Of a stretch of DNA of 64,000 bases, positions 25,025 through 33,334 are shown in pieces. Numbering within the stretch: position 1 is the first letter of the stretch; every line of letters starts with the position of its first letter. Source of the DNA: Pseudomonadaceae bacterium (lineage in GTDB: Bacteria > Pseudomonadota > Alphaproteobacteria > UBA2136 > UBA6156); contig JACKLD010000014.1 of the NCBI GenBank assembly GCA_024236095.1, positions 208,436-272,435 of the forward strand, given 5' to 3'. The notes under the pieces were generated by a model. The model saw only the letters and a list, made by a program, of their open reading frames with translations. It made no database searches and was not told the DNA's origin. The position numbers and the translations under genes are program-made.

Positions 25025-27615
25025 CAGTGCACCAAATCCCGTAACCGGTACACTTCGTCCAGCGCATCGCGGGCGCTCATGCCGTCAACATCCAGCGCTT
25101 TGACGCGGCGCTCCAGTTCGGTTTCGGGTTTTTCCGTGCCGTAGTGGGCGGGGGTGGCAAACAAGGCCAGCTCATCCACACCCACGGCGCCTTTGCCCCG
25201 TGCCGCCTTGGTGAAGCCTGCCAGCAGGCCATCGGCCCGCGCCACCACGGCGGGCGGAAGCCCCGCCAGTTTGGCCACATGCACGCCGTAGCTGCCGCTG
25301 GCGGCACCGGCCCGTACTTCATGCAAAAAGACAATTTCACCCTTCCATTCCTTCACCGCCACATGATGGGTGCTCACCTGCTCCAGCGTGCCCGCCAGCC
25401 CGTTCAGCTCATGGTAGTGGGTGGCAAACAGCGTGCGGCAGCCCAACTCTTGCGCGATGTGCTCCACACAGGCCCATGCAATCGCCAGCCCGTCGTAGGT
25501 GGCGGTGCCGCGCCCCAGTTCATCCAGAATCACAAAACTGCGGGCGGTGGCACGGTTGAGAATCTGGGCGGTTTCCACCATTTCCACCATGAACGTGCTT
25601 TGCCCTGCGGCCAGATTGTCGGCCGCGCCGATGCGGCTGAACAGGGCATCGGCCACACCGATGCGGGCACGGGTGGCGGGCACAAAGCTGCCCATCTGCG
25701 CCAACACCAACAATAAGGCGTTTTGGCGTAGGTATGTGCTCTTCCCCGCCATGTTCGGCCCGGTCAACAGCCACAACTGCCCGTCAGACAAGTCACAGCC
25801 ATTTGCCACAAAGGTGCCCACCCGCGCCGCGACCACGGGGTGTTTGCCGCCTTCCACTTCAAAGGTGCGACTGTCATCCACCACGGGCCTCACCCAGCCA
25901 CCGCGCGCGGCAAGTTCGGCCAAGGCAGCCAGCACATCCACCGTGGCCAAGGCCTCGCTGGCGGCCAACAACGGCAACGAGGCCTTGCGCACCGCCGCAC
26001 ACATCTCGGCAAACACCGCCTCTTCCCGCGCCTGTGCCTGCGCGGCCGCGCTGCCCAGTTGGCGTTCCAGTGTCATCAGTTTTTCGGTGGTGTAGCGGTG
26101 GGCGGTGGTGGTGCTTTGGCGGTGGATGAAATGCGCGGGCACCTTACCCTCTTGCGCCTTGCCGACCTCGAAGTAGTAGCCCCAAACCTTATTGTAACGT
26201 AGCTTGAAGGTGCCGCCTGCCACCGCGTTCTCTTCAGTCTCCAGCGCCGCCAGAAGCTCCTGCCCGTGGGTGACCATGTGGCGTTGGTTGTCCAGTTCGG
26301 CGTCAAACCCGTCCCGCACGAAACCACCCTCGCGCATCAGCGCAGGAAGCGGATCGTCGGCCAACGCGCGCGCGAGGTAAGCAGTCAGCTCGGCCAGCCC
26401 CGACAAGCCGTCACGGTGCTGGCCCAACAATCGGCCATCCAGCTTGGCCAAAGCTTTCGCCAACGCAGGCAACTGGGCGCCTGTCTGCCGTAATACGGCC
26501 ACGTCACGCGGGCCGCCGCGCTCCAGCAGCAGGCGGCTGACACAGCGGGCAACATCGCCGGTCTGCTTCAGCAGAGCGCGGATTTCTGCCCGCGCATCGG
26601 GATTGTTCACCAAAGCTTCCACGGCGTCTTGCCGCGCGGCAATCACCGCCACGTCGCTGCTTGGCTCGGCCAGCCAGCGCGAGAGCAACCGCCCGCCCGC
26701 CGCCGTCACCGTGCGGTCAATTTCATGCAGCAGGCTGTCTTTGCGGTTGCCCGCCAGGCTCTCGGTGAGCTCAAGGTTCCGCCGCGTGGCGGGGTCTATC
26801 TCCAGCACGCTGCGGGCGGCCACTTGGCGGGGGTGTTTCAACGCAGGCAATTTCCCCATCTGGGTCAGTTCCGCATACCCCAGCAACGCCCCCACTGCCG
26901 CCACGGCGGCCCCGGTCAGCGAGAGCCCCTCCACCGTTTTCAACCCATACGCCCGACATACCGTTTCTTCCGCGCGCAGTGGGCTGAACAACCCTTCCTG
27001 CACGCTCACCTGACGGCGCGACAGCAAGCCTTCCACCGCGCCTTCCAACGCAGGCGGCACCACAATTTCGCCCGGCGCCAGCGCGGCCACCGCGGCTCCC
27101 AGCGTGGCCGCCTGCACGGGGCGATGACCGACCTCACCGGTGGAAAGATCCAGCCACGCCAGCACACCGCGCCAATGGGCGCTTGTATCTTCCGCCGCCA
27201 CGGCGGCCAGATATGTCGGGCGGGTGGCTTCCAGCAACGCATCTTCGGTGAGTGTGCCCGGCGTATAAAGCCGCACCACCTTGCGCTCCACCAGCGCGCT
27301 GCTGCCACGGGCTTTTTTGGCTTCTTCCGGCGTTTCCACCTGTTCGGCCAACGCCACCTTGAAACCCGCCTTCAAACATTTGGCAATATATCCTTCCGCC
27401 GCATGGTACGGCACACCGCACATCGGGATGCCTTCATCCCCCTCGCGGCTGGTGCGGCGTTTGGTCAGTGTAATCTGCAACACTCCGGCCGCAGCCTCGG
27501 CATCATCGCCGAACAGCTCGTAAAAATCGCCCATGCGGAACCACAACAAAAACCCCGGATGCGCGCCCTTCAACCGCCCGTATTGCTGCATCACCGGTGT
27601 GTCGGGCAGGCTCAT
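25024..27615 (-). CDS. mutS: DNA mismatch repair protein MutS
   Basis: An 863-residue mismatch-recognition ATPase. I chose the start at 27615 (SLPDTPVMQQYGRLKG) because it overlaps the Nudix stop in an ATGA and matches the usual N-terminus. The mismatch-contacting motif is GDFYELFGDDA near residues 28-40. The ATPase has Walker A TGPNMAGKSTYLRQNA and Walker B FVILDELGRGTATYDG. Length and domain order match E. coli MutS (853). It is the third gene in a chain of SNase-like, Nudix, mutS, murJ, each overlapping the next. Confidence 0.95.
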   Translation of the reverse strand: MSLPDTPVMQQYGRLKGAHPGFLLWFRMGDFYELFGDDAEAAAGVLQITLTKRRTSREGDEGIPMCGVPYHAAEGYIAKCLKAGFKVALAEQVETPEEAKKARGSSALVERKVVRLYTPGTLTEDALLEATRPTYLAAVAAEDTSAHWRGVLAWLDLSTGEVGHRPVQAATLGAAVAALAPGEIVVPPALEGAVEGLLSRRQVSVQEGLFSPLRAEETVCRAYGLKTVEGLSLTGAAVAAVGALLGYAELTQMGKLPALKHPRQVAARSVLEIDPATRRNLELTESLAGNRKDSLLHEIDRTVTAAGGRLLSRWLAEPSSDVAVIAARQDAVEALVNNPDARAEIRALLKQTGDVARCVSRLLLERGGPRDVAVLRQTGAQLPALAKALAKLDGRLLGQHRDGLSGLAELTAYLARALADDPLPALMREGGFVRDGFDAELDNQRHMVTHGQELLAALETEENAVAGGTFKLRYNKVWGYYFEVGKAQEGKVPAHFIHRQSTTTAHRYTTEKLMTLERQLGSAAAQAQAREEAVFAEMCAAVRKASLPLLAASEALATVDVLAALAELAARGGWVRPVVDDSRTFEVEGGKHPVVAARVGTFVANGCDLSDGQLWLLTGPNMAGKSTYLRQNALLLVLAQMGSFVPATRARIGVADALFSRIGAADNLAAGQSTFMVEMVETAQILNRATARSFVILDELGRGTATYDGLAIAWACVEHIAQELGCRTLFATHYHELNGLAGTLEQVSTHHVAVKEWKGEIVFLHEVRAGAASGSYGVHVAKLAGLPPAVVARADGLLAGFTKAARGKGAVGVDELALFATPAHYGTEKPETELERRVKALDVDGMSARDALDEVYRLRDLVH

Positions 27616-28052
27616 TCCACCACCCCCAAACGCTTGGCCCATACGTGGACGCCACGGATAACATCTGCAAGCTCTGGAAAGGTAAATGTCCGGCCAAGGG
27701 CCTCTTCCACCGCTACCCATTCGGCCAGGTCGTGGTCTTCGTCAGGGGGCAGGATAACCTTCGGCGTGCCTTGGACTTTTGCCAGATACGCGATGCTATA
27801 TTTCACAACCGGCTTGGCGGCGCCCCACCGCGAAGCGTGGCAGGGCATGATGAGCTCCACACCGGTCAAGCCCGTTTCTTCACGCAATTCCCGCAGCAAG
27901 CCCTGACCGGGGGTATCTTTTGCATCCATGCGCCCACCCGGCAAATGCCATTTGCCTTTCAAATGCTCCCACGTATGACGCAACAGCAGAATGTTGTCGT
28001 CAGCGTTGTAAATCACGGCGTGCTCGGAAACTTCACCCACAAAATGGCTCAT
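27612..28052 (-). CDS. Nudix hydrolase
   Basis: A 146-residue Nudix pyrophosphohydrolase. The Nudix box is GRMDAKDTPGQGLLRELREE followed by TGL, with the REELREE-type core intact and Asp in place of the first Glu of the consensus. The family hydrolyses nucleoside diphosphates linked to another moiety, such as oxidised nucleotides. Position beside mutS fits a nucleotide-sanitising role, but the substrate is inferred. It overlaps both neighbours by 4 bases. Confidence 0.8.
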   Translation of the reverse strand: MSHFVGEVSEHAVIYNADDNILLLRHTWEHLKGKWHLPGGRMDAKDTPGQGLLRELREETGLTGVELIMPCHASRWGAAKPVVKYSIAYLAKVQGTPKVILPPDEDHDLAEWVAVEEALGRTFTFPELADVIRGVHVWAKRLGVVE

Positions 28053-28882
28053 TCCACCACCTCCACCTGCGCTGGATGGCTCACCACCACCATCGCCCCA
28101 TACACCGGTTGCACCACTCCGTGGACGCGCACGCTTTTGCCCTTGTAAAAATCGTCGGGCTTTTTAATCCCCCACTCCTTGAAGTGCTTCAGGTCTTTCC
28201 GTGCAATCCGGATGGTGAAGTCGGTGCGGTAATCCGGGCCGAAGTTGAGGTAGATGAAGTTCTTGTCGCCGCCGCTTCCCGTCACCGTGCCCTCCACCAC
28301 CTGAAACAGCCCCATCTCATCGGGCGCACAGCAAGTCTCTGCGTCTTTCACGCGCCAGCGTGGCAACGCCCACAGGCCCCGCTTGGCCTCTCGCGCCTGC
28401 TGTTCCAAAAGCAACACACGGCGGGCGTACAGGTGGTTGTCGGCAAAGGTGTAGGCCACCGCCAGCCCATCTTCCACCATGCGGCCGTTCAGCCAGGTGC
28501 CGTCTTGCAGGTAGATGTGTGCCAGCAACCGCCCGTAGCGGTCGCGGCGGGTTTTGCCAAGTTCCAACCGCACGGGTTTATCCAATACCAGCGCCGCCAG
28601 ATGGGTGCGGGCCGCATCGGCCAACGGTTCGGCGGGGGCGCCGTGGTGGGGGCCTTCCGGCGTATTGATGTCCAGCAACCTCACCCGTTCACCGGTGTTC
28701 AGCGCCACGGTATCGCCGTCAAACACCTGCACCACGGTGGGCATCGGTGCCTGCGCAGCCGCCAGCGCCACATAGGCCCATACGGCCATACCCAACATGC
28801 AAACGGCAAACACCCCTCTCACGCCCGCCAACCTAGCGCATTGCCAGAGGAAAGTCACCGTACCTTGACCATAAAGGCGCAC
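28049..28882 (-). CDS. Exported or membrane-anchored SNase-like nuclease
   Basis: A 277-residue protein with a hydrophobic N-terminal segment (VFAVCMLGMAVWAYVALAAA) and a staphylococcal-nuclease domain. The domain signatures are VFDGDTVALNTGERVRLLDI, NTPEG, and DRYGRLLAHIYLQDGTWLN, with the catalytic Arg, Asp and Glu region recognisable. The C-terminal ~90 residues form a second beta-rich domain (GTVTGSGGDKNFIYLNFGPD). The start is uncertain: 28882 is a GTG, and another GTG at 28858 would give a shorter leader. It lies next to tRNA-Arg on the opposite strand and overlaps the Nudix gene by 4 bases. Confidence 0.75.
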   Translation of the reverse strand: MRLYGQGTVTFLWQCARLAGVRGVFAVCMLGMAVWAYVALAAAQAPMPTVVQVFDGDTVALNTGERVRLLDINTPEGPHHGAPAEPLADAARTHLAALVLDKPVRLELGKTRRDRYGRLLAHIYLQDGTWLNGRMVEDGLAVAYTFADNHLYARRVLLLEQQAREAKRGLWALPRWRVKDAETCCAPDEMGLFQVVEGTVTGSGGDKNFIYLNFGPDYRTDFTIRIARKDLKHFKEWGIKKPDDFYKGKSVRVHGVVQPVYGAMVVVSHPAQVEVVE

Positions 28883-28902
28883 TCTGCCACAAACAGCCTT
28901 AT

Positions 28903-28977
28903 GTCCTCGTAGTACAATGGATAGTACGACGGCCTCCTAAGCTGTAAATGCAGGTTCGATTCCTGCCGGGGACGCCA
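28903..28977 (+). tRNA. tRNA-Arg (anticodon CCT), CCA encoded
   Basis: A complete cloverleaf: acceptor GTCCTCG / CGGGGAC, D-stem GTAC/GTAC, anticodon stem ACGGC / GCTGT with loop CTCCTAA (anticodon CCT, reads AGG), T-arm GCAGG TTCGATT CCTGC, discriminator G, and CCA at 28975-28977. Confidence 0.95.
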
Positions 28978-28997
28978 TTCAGCACACGCCATCTCCC

Positions 28998-29090
28998 GTC
29001 CTCGTTAGTACAATGGGCACTTGGATAACGTGCCCCGTTGGGGCAACACGACGGCCTCCTAAGCTGTAAACGTGTCGGGGGACAATACCA
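28998..29090 (+). ncRNA. tRNA-Arg-derived hairpin array (possible tRNA pseudogene)
   Basis: It starts 20 bases after tRNA-Arg and repeats its 5' end (GTCCTCGT, one extra T, then AGTACAATGG). It then carries foreign sequence with two perfect hairpins: GCAC/GTGC (29017-29033) and GCCCC-GTT-GGGGC (29032-29044). The tRNA sequence resumes at 29048 with 23 identical bases covering the anticodon arm. New flanks ACACG (29046-29050) and CGTGT (29071-29075) lengthen that stem. A GGGGGAC then could pair with the 5' GTCC, and ACCA ends it. There is no T-arm. It may be a dead tRNA copy or a structured RNA; a conventional tRNA is excluded. Confidence 0.5.
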
Positions 29091-29113
29091 CTGGGAAATG
29101 ACGCGTAGAGGCG

Positions 29114-29992
29114 TTACCGCCCATCCCCGTAATAGCTCGGGCCGCGTTGGTCGGCGCGGCGCTCGGCGGCGCGGGCGTCGCTGCTGCTGTAACCGCGAGG
29201 GATATCCAGCCGTTGTTTCGGGTAGATGTCATCCGGATCACGGCCGATTTTGGCGCGGTTGGCATCGTAAATCAGCGGCCACAGGCGCCAGTTCTGGTAA
29301 ATGCGGGGCTGGTCGGCAATGGTGGAGAGGGTATCGCCGCGCTGGACGCGGTATTGGGTGACTTCGCCCGCGTTGTTGAAACGGATGTAAGGACCTTCCG
29401 CCGCGCGGTTGGCGGTATCCGGTGAGGCCTGTTGGCTGTAGCTGTAGGATGGCGCATTGTTGGCATGGACGCGGTAGTCGTAATCTCCGGGGCGGCGGCC
29501 CATGGCGCCATCGGGTGCGCCGTCGCGCCAATCGCGTACCGCGTTGCCGATGCGGGTGCTCCCGCCCAAATTGGCATCCGCCGCACCCATCACCATGGCG
29601 GGGCCGGTACCGGGGTCGCCAATGTAGGTGCTGCTGCGACCGGTGCCGAAGCCACGGTCATACTGGCCGCCCGCACCACCATATCCACCCGCGCCCACCG
29701 GCGGAGCGGCAGGGCGCATCACCTTGCTGCCGCTGCCGGCAATGTAGGTTTGGGCGTTCAAGTCTTCGCGGGTGTAATAGCCGCTCCATGCGGCATGGTC
29801 GTTTTCATCGTAATGGGGGCTGTAAACCACTTTGGGAGGGATATTCCGGCGTGGCGACACCCGCTCCTTCTGGTCTTCGCGGAAGGTGAAGATGTTGTCC
29901 ACCCATTCCATCATGCCGGCGCGGGCGGGCAGCGCCAAGCAGACCCCTACGGCCACCAGCAACATCAGCGGGGTGGCTTTGCGCATCACCAT
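29114..29992 (-). CDS. Secreted LysM-domain protein
   Basis: A 292-residue protein with a signal peptide (LMLLVAVGVCLALPARA). A long Gly/Ala/Tyr-rich low-complexity middle follows (about 85-205), then a C-terminal LysM domain (TQYRVQRGDTLSTIADQPRI, then ending YPKQRLDIP near residue 272). LysM binds peptidoglycan, so the protein probably sits in the periplasm or at the cell wall. Only 18 bases separate its start from the divergent solute-binding protein gene, so its promoter would have to overlap that gene. Starts at 29992 and at Met3 are both possible. Confidence 0.75.
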   Translation of the reverse strand: MVMRKATPLMLLVAVGVCLALPARAGMMEWVDNIFTFREDQKERVSPRRNIPPKVVYSPHYDENDHAAWSGYYTREDLNAQTYIAGSGSKVMRPAAPPVGAGGYGGAGGQYDRGFGTGRSSTYIGDPGTGPAMVMGAADANLGGSTRIGNAVRDWRDGAPDGAMGRRPGDYDYRVHANNAPSYSYSQQASPDTANRAAEGPYIRFNNAGEVTQYRVQRGDTLSTIADQPRIYQNWRLWPLIYDANRAKIGRDPDDIYPKQRLDIPRGYSSSDARAAERRADQRGPSYYGDGR

Positions 29993-30010
29993 GCCGTATC
30001 ATGCGGGCAA

Positions 30011-31516
30011 ATGCGCCTGTACCACAAGCCGTCCCGCCCTGTCATCGCATGGTTTTGCGCCATGTTTCTATGGTTTGGATGGCCCGCTGTGGCAGAAACC
30101 CCACCACCTGCCCAACCCCTCACCATTGCGGTGTCCTCGGCGCCCAAAAGCCTCGACCCGGCTTTGGCCACCGATGCCGCCGGCGCCCGCATCCTGCAAC
30201 TCACCAACCCGGCGCTGTTGCACTACGATGCATCCTTTACCCCCACGGGGCTGGTCGCCCAAGGCTGTACGCAAAAGGCTCTCACCGTCACCTGCACGCT
30301 GCGGCCGGGCTACCGCTTTCACAACGGCACCCCGCTAACCGCCACGGCGCTGAAAGACTGGTTCACCTTCCTGCAAGCCACCCCGCGCAGCCCGCTTTCC
30401 GCCCTGTTGGAGCCGGTGGCCGCCATCGCCGCCCCTGCCGCCGATACGCTCATCTTCACACTCAAACAGCCGACCTTCGGTTTTCTGGGCCGTTTGGTAG
30501 ACATTCCGTTGGCCGCCCCACCCGCCGACAAAAGCCTTGGCGCGCCCCGCCCCGGACTCGGCACCTACCGTCTGGCAGAGCAAGATGCTCAAGGAACCGT
30601 GACTGTGGCCCCCGCGCCGGACAGCAACCTTCCGGCACTCACCTTCACGCCGCTGGCCGACCCCACCACCCGCCTGCTCAAGCTCAAGCAGGGCGAGGTG
30701 GACGTGGTGTACCAGGATATCCCGCCGGAACTGTTCACATGGGCGCAAAAGCAAGGCTGGAAAACCGCTTCCGCACCGTCTGCCAGCTACACCTATCTGG
30801 CACTTAACTTTACCAACCCGCATCTGGCCGATGCGCGTATCCGCAAGGGGTTGAGCGTGGCCATCAACCGTGCCGCCATCCGCCGCCATCTGCTGGGTGG
30901 CATGGCCGAACCTGCCGACAGCCTGCTGCCCCCCGGCCACCCCGCCCTGTGGCCCGCGCCGGAAGACGACTACAACCCCACCCGCGCCGAAGACCTGCTG
31001 AACGCCGCCGCCACCTTGGGGGATGCCCAAAATTCCCGTTTCTCGCTTACCTTGGCCACCAGCACCGATGCCCTCAGCCAACGTGTGGCGCAGGTGCTCC
31101 AGCAAGACCTGCGCAGGGTGGGCGTGGATGTCATTCTCAAACCGCTGGAATGGGGCGCTTTTTACGACAACGTCAAAGCGGGCCGTTTCGATATGGCGCT
31201 GATGAGCTGGAGTGGCGAGCTTCCGCCCGACTTCCTTGTGCAGGTCTTCCACAGCAACAAGGCGCCGCCTGCGGGGCTGAACCGTGGCAAGGTGGACATT
31301 CCCGTTCTCGACAAGGCGCTGGATAAACTGGCTACCGCCACAACCGTGGAAGCGCAAACTGCTGCGGCCACCCAAGCCCAGCAACTTGCCGCCGGTTTGT
31401 TGCCGTATATCCCCCTCTACCGCCGCCACCATGTGCTGGTGGCACGGCCGGATGTTGACGGTTGTGCCATTCCCACGAGCGGAGGGTATCAGGGGCTGCT
31501 TGGCTGCCGGAAATAA
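30011..31516 (+). CDS. ABC transporter solute-binding protein, family 5 (peptide/nickel type)
   Basis: A 501-residue exported protein. The start at 30011 gives a clean signal peptide (VIAWFCAMFLWFGWPAVA); upstream in-frame sequence is not coding-like and overlaps the LysM gene. Family features are AVSSAPKSLDPALATDAAGA at the N-terminus, LRPGYRFHNGTPLTA, and the C-terminal DMALMSWSGELPPDF. These proteins bind oligopeptides or similar ligands for an ABC importer or, in SapA-like cases, other substrates. No permease or ATPase gene lies beside it. It converges on infC with a strong inverted repeat between them. Confidence 0.8.
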   Translation: MRLYHKPSRPVIAWFCAMFLWFGWPAVAETPPPAQPLTIAVSSAPKSLDPALATDAAGARILQLTNPALLHYDASFTPTGLVAQGCTQKALTVTCTLRPGYRFHNGTPLTATALKDWFTFLQATPRSPLSALLEPVAAIAAPAADTLIFTLKQPTFGFLGRLVDIPLAAPPADKSLGAPRPGLGTYRLAEQDAQGTVTVAPAPDSNLPALTFTPLADPTTRLLKLKQGEVDVVYQDIPPELFTWAQKQGWKTASAPSASYTYLALNFTNPHLADARIRKGLSVAINRAAIRRHLLGGMAEPADSLLPPGHPALWPAPEDDYNPTRAEDLLNAAATLGDAQNSRFSLTLATSTDALSQRVAQVLQQDLRRVGVDVILKPLEWGAFYDNVKAGRFDMALMSWSGELPPDFLVQVFHSNKAPPAGLNRGKVDIPVLDKALDKLATATTVEAQTAAATQAQQLAAGLLPYIPLYRRHHVLVARPDVDGCAIPTSGGYQGLLGCRK

Positions 31517-31530
31517 CCCTGTATAACCAT

Positions 31531-31570
31531 GCCCTTTGTCGTTCCTGCAAAAACAGGAACGACAAAGGGC
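31531..31570. terminator. Perfect 17-bp inverted repeat between convergent genes
   Basis: Arms 31531-31547 and 31554-31570 (GCCCTTTGTCGTTCCTG and its complement) flank a loop CAAAAA. It lies between two converging genes and probably terminates both. There is no T-tract, so it could instead act as an RNA-stability element. Its GTTCCTGCAAAAACAGGAAC core is echoed by ATTCCTGTGCAAGCAGGAAT near 53863. Confidence 0.65.
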
Positions 31571-31589
31571 CCTGTAAAAGCGTTTGCTA

Positions 31590-32177
31590 TTACTCGTCCG
31601 CCGTGTCAGCCGCCGCCTTTTTGCCGCCCTTGTTGGGGAGCGGGGACAAGATGAGCACCAAAAAGCGGCCTTCCACCTTTTCGCTGCGGAAGTCGACCTT
31701 GGCGACTTCAGCGGTGTCTTCCACCAGGCGGGAGAGCATCTCTTGGCCGATTTCCATGTGGGTCACCTCGCGGCCACGGAAGCGCAGGTTGATTTTGGCC
31801 TTGTTGCCGTCGGCCAGAAACTCTTTGATTTTGCGCAGCTTGACCTGATAGTCGTTTTCTTCAGTGCCGGGGCGGAAGACGACTTCCTTGATTTCCTGCA
31901 CTTGCTGGTTCTTTTTGGCTTCCTTCTTGCGCTTTTGCTCTTGGAAGCGGAATTTGCCGTAGTCCAGAATCTTGCACACCGGCGGCACCGATGTGGCCGC
32001 AATTTCCACCAAGTCCAGTCCAAGTTCTTGCGCGCGCGCCTGTGCGTCACGGGTGCTTAACGTACCGTAATTTTCGCCGTTGGGGCCAATCACCCGCACT
32101 TGCGGGACACGAATCATCTCGTTGATACGATGCTCATACTGCCGGTTACGCTCCGGTTTTCCGCGAAATCTCCCGAT
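31590..32177 (-). CDS. infC: Translation initiation factor IF-3, apparent AUC start
   Basis: A 195-residue IF-3, which prevents premature subunit joining and checks the start codon. The conserved centre includes GLDLVEI and PPVCKILDYGKFRF, and the C-terminal domain includes KINLRFRGREVTHMEIG. The first in-frame ATG (32117) would remove the usual N-terminal leader. An ATC codon at 32177 follows AAGGAG at 8 bases spacing and adds GRFRGKPERNRQYEHRINEM, which aligns with normal IF-3 N-termini. IF-3 genes classically use AUU or similar rare starts for self-repression, so the ATC start is preferred. It lies downstream of thrS and a membrane protein gene; rpmI and rplT do not follow. Confidence 0.9.
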   Translation of the reverse strand: MGRFRGKPERNRQYEHRINEMIRVPQVRVIGPNGENYGTLSTRDAQARAQELGLDLVEIAATSVPPVCKILDYGKFRFQEQKRKKEAKKNQQVQEIKEVVFRPGTEENDYQVKLRKIKEFLADGNKAKINLRFRGREVTHMEIGQEMLSRLVEDTAEVAKVDFRSEKVEGRFLVLILSPLPNKGGKKAAADTADE

Positions 32178-32193
32178 GACACAAACTCCTTCT
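32175..32193 (-). promoter_or_regulatory. Shine-Dalgarno and rare AUC initiation site of infC
   Basis: Reading on the minus strand, AAGGAG is followed by TTTGTGTC and then ATC. This strong site with no ATG nearby decides the infC start and implies IF-3-dependent feedback, as known for AUU in enterobacteria. Confidence 0.7.
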
Positions 32194-32236
32194 GTTGGTT
32201 GCCTCCCTTATGGAAGGTGCCTCTAGCTATGCCAAA

Positions 32237-33334
32237 TCACGCGTCAAAAGACAAGCCCTTCCCCGCACGCAGGCAAGGCCGCAGCGCCAGCAATACCACC
32301 AGAACGGCAACGCCCACCACGTCTCCCGCCCATAACGTGGGAAACATGCCCTCGCGCACAATCGCTCCGGCCAGCAAGGCCACCGCCACCCCCCACCACG
32401 GTGTGCGCAAATACACCATGCGCGCCGCCAGTGCCAGTGTCAGCAGCCATGCGGCCAACTCCACCATGCCGATATCCCCCAGCCGTGCCAGCAAGGTGGC
32501 CTGATACATCGGCCACTCCCACACCAGTGTCACGCCGGCGGGGTAGGTGTAGGGGAACCCGAAGGTATGTTGCCACAGCACCGGCAGCCCGTAACCGGGG
32601 AACAGCACGGACAGTCCGCCCGCCAATACGGCGATACCCAGCAGTAGCGCCACCAGTGGCTTGGCCCGCACACATGCCCACGGCAGCAACGCCACCACCA
32701 GCAAGGCGGTAATCGGCTGTACCAGCGACATGGCAATCCACGCCGCCGCCGTCCATGGCCAACGCCCGTGGGTCAGGCCGTACATGCCCGCCACCAACAG
32801 ACCTACGGCCAGACCGTCCGGCCCGCTGGCGCGCATCACCAGCAAGGTGAGGGGGTTCAGCACAATCGCCAGCCATACCAGCCACCAAAACCACCGCCGC
32901 CAGCCGTGGCTGGCCACCACCGCTGGTCGCAGCCATAGCCAGCTTGCGCCCGCCAGCAACCCCATGCCAAGTAGGTTGGTGAACATAACCGCCACCCCTG
33001 CGGAAAGCCCCGCCGCCAGCAACCCGGCCAACAGCCCGTAAAACCCCACATTGGCATGGTAAAAAACCGCCAACTGCCGCAGGCTTTCAGGGTCTTTCGC
33101 CACCGCCGCACGGTGAAAATGCCGTTGCAACAAATCTTCCCGCCAAAAGTCCGGCAAATGCCGCACCCAGTCATACACCCAGCCGTGGGCCTCGGCCCAG
33201 CTGTGGCCCAAAGCGGTTTTTGCCAAGGTAAGGTACGGAATCACCTCCCACCCCCACAACGGATGCGTCCACACATACACCCATGCCGCCAGCACAACGG
33301 TGGCGGCAATGGCGTCGGCGCGGGCCAGCCTCAC
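32237..33334 (-). CDS. Polytopic membrane protein between thrS and infC
   Basis: A 365-residue integral membrane protein with about eight to ten helices and many Trp residues. The start is a GTG at 33334 that overlaps the thrS stop (GTGA), implying coupled translation. Early residues WEVIPYLTLAKTALG and a charged loop DWVRHLPDFWREDLLQRHFH precede the main helices. The overall look recalls GT-C glycosyltransferase-like or DUF-type proteins, but I see no decisive motif. Insertion of such a gene between thrS and infC is not the textbook arrangement. Function unknown. Confidence 0.65.
   Translation of the reverse strand: MRLARADAIAATVVLAAWVYVWTHPLWGWEVIPYLTLAKTALGHSWAEAHGWVYDWVRHLPDFWREDLLQRHFHRAAVAKDPESLRQLAVFYHANVGFYGLLAGLLAAGLSAGVAVMFTNLLGMGLLAGASWLWLRPAVVASHGWRRWFWWLVWLAIVLNPLTLLVMRASGPDGLAVGLLVAGMYGLTHGRWPWTAAAWIAMSLVQPITALLVVALLPWACVRAKPLVALLLGIAVLAGGLSVLFPGYGLPVLWQHTFGFPYTYPAGVTLVWEWPMYQATLLARLGDIGMVELAAWLLTLALAARMVYLRTPWWGVAVALLAGAIVREGMFPTLWAGDVVGVAVLVVLLALRPCLRAGKGLSFDA

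Noticed and set aside
28998..29090. A second functional tRNA-Arg gene
   Set aside because: There is no T-arm and the D-arm is replaced by hairpins, so it cannot fold as a normal tRNA.
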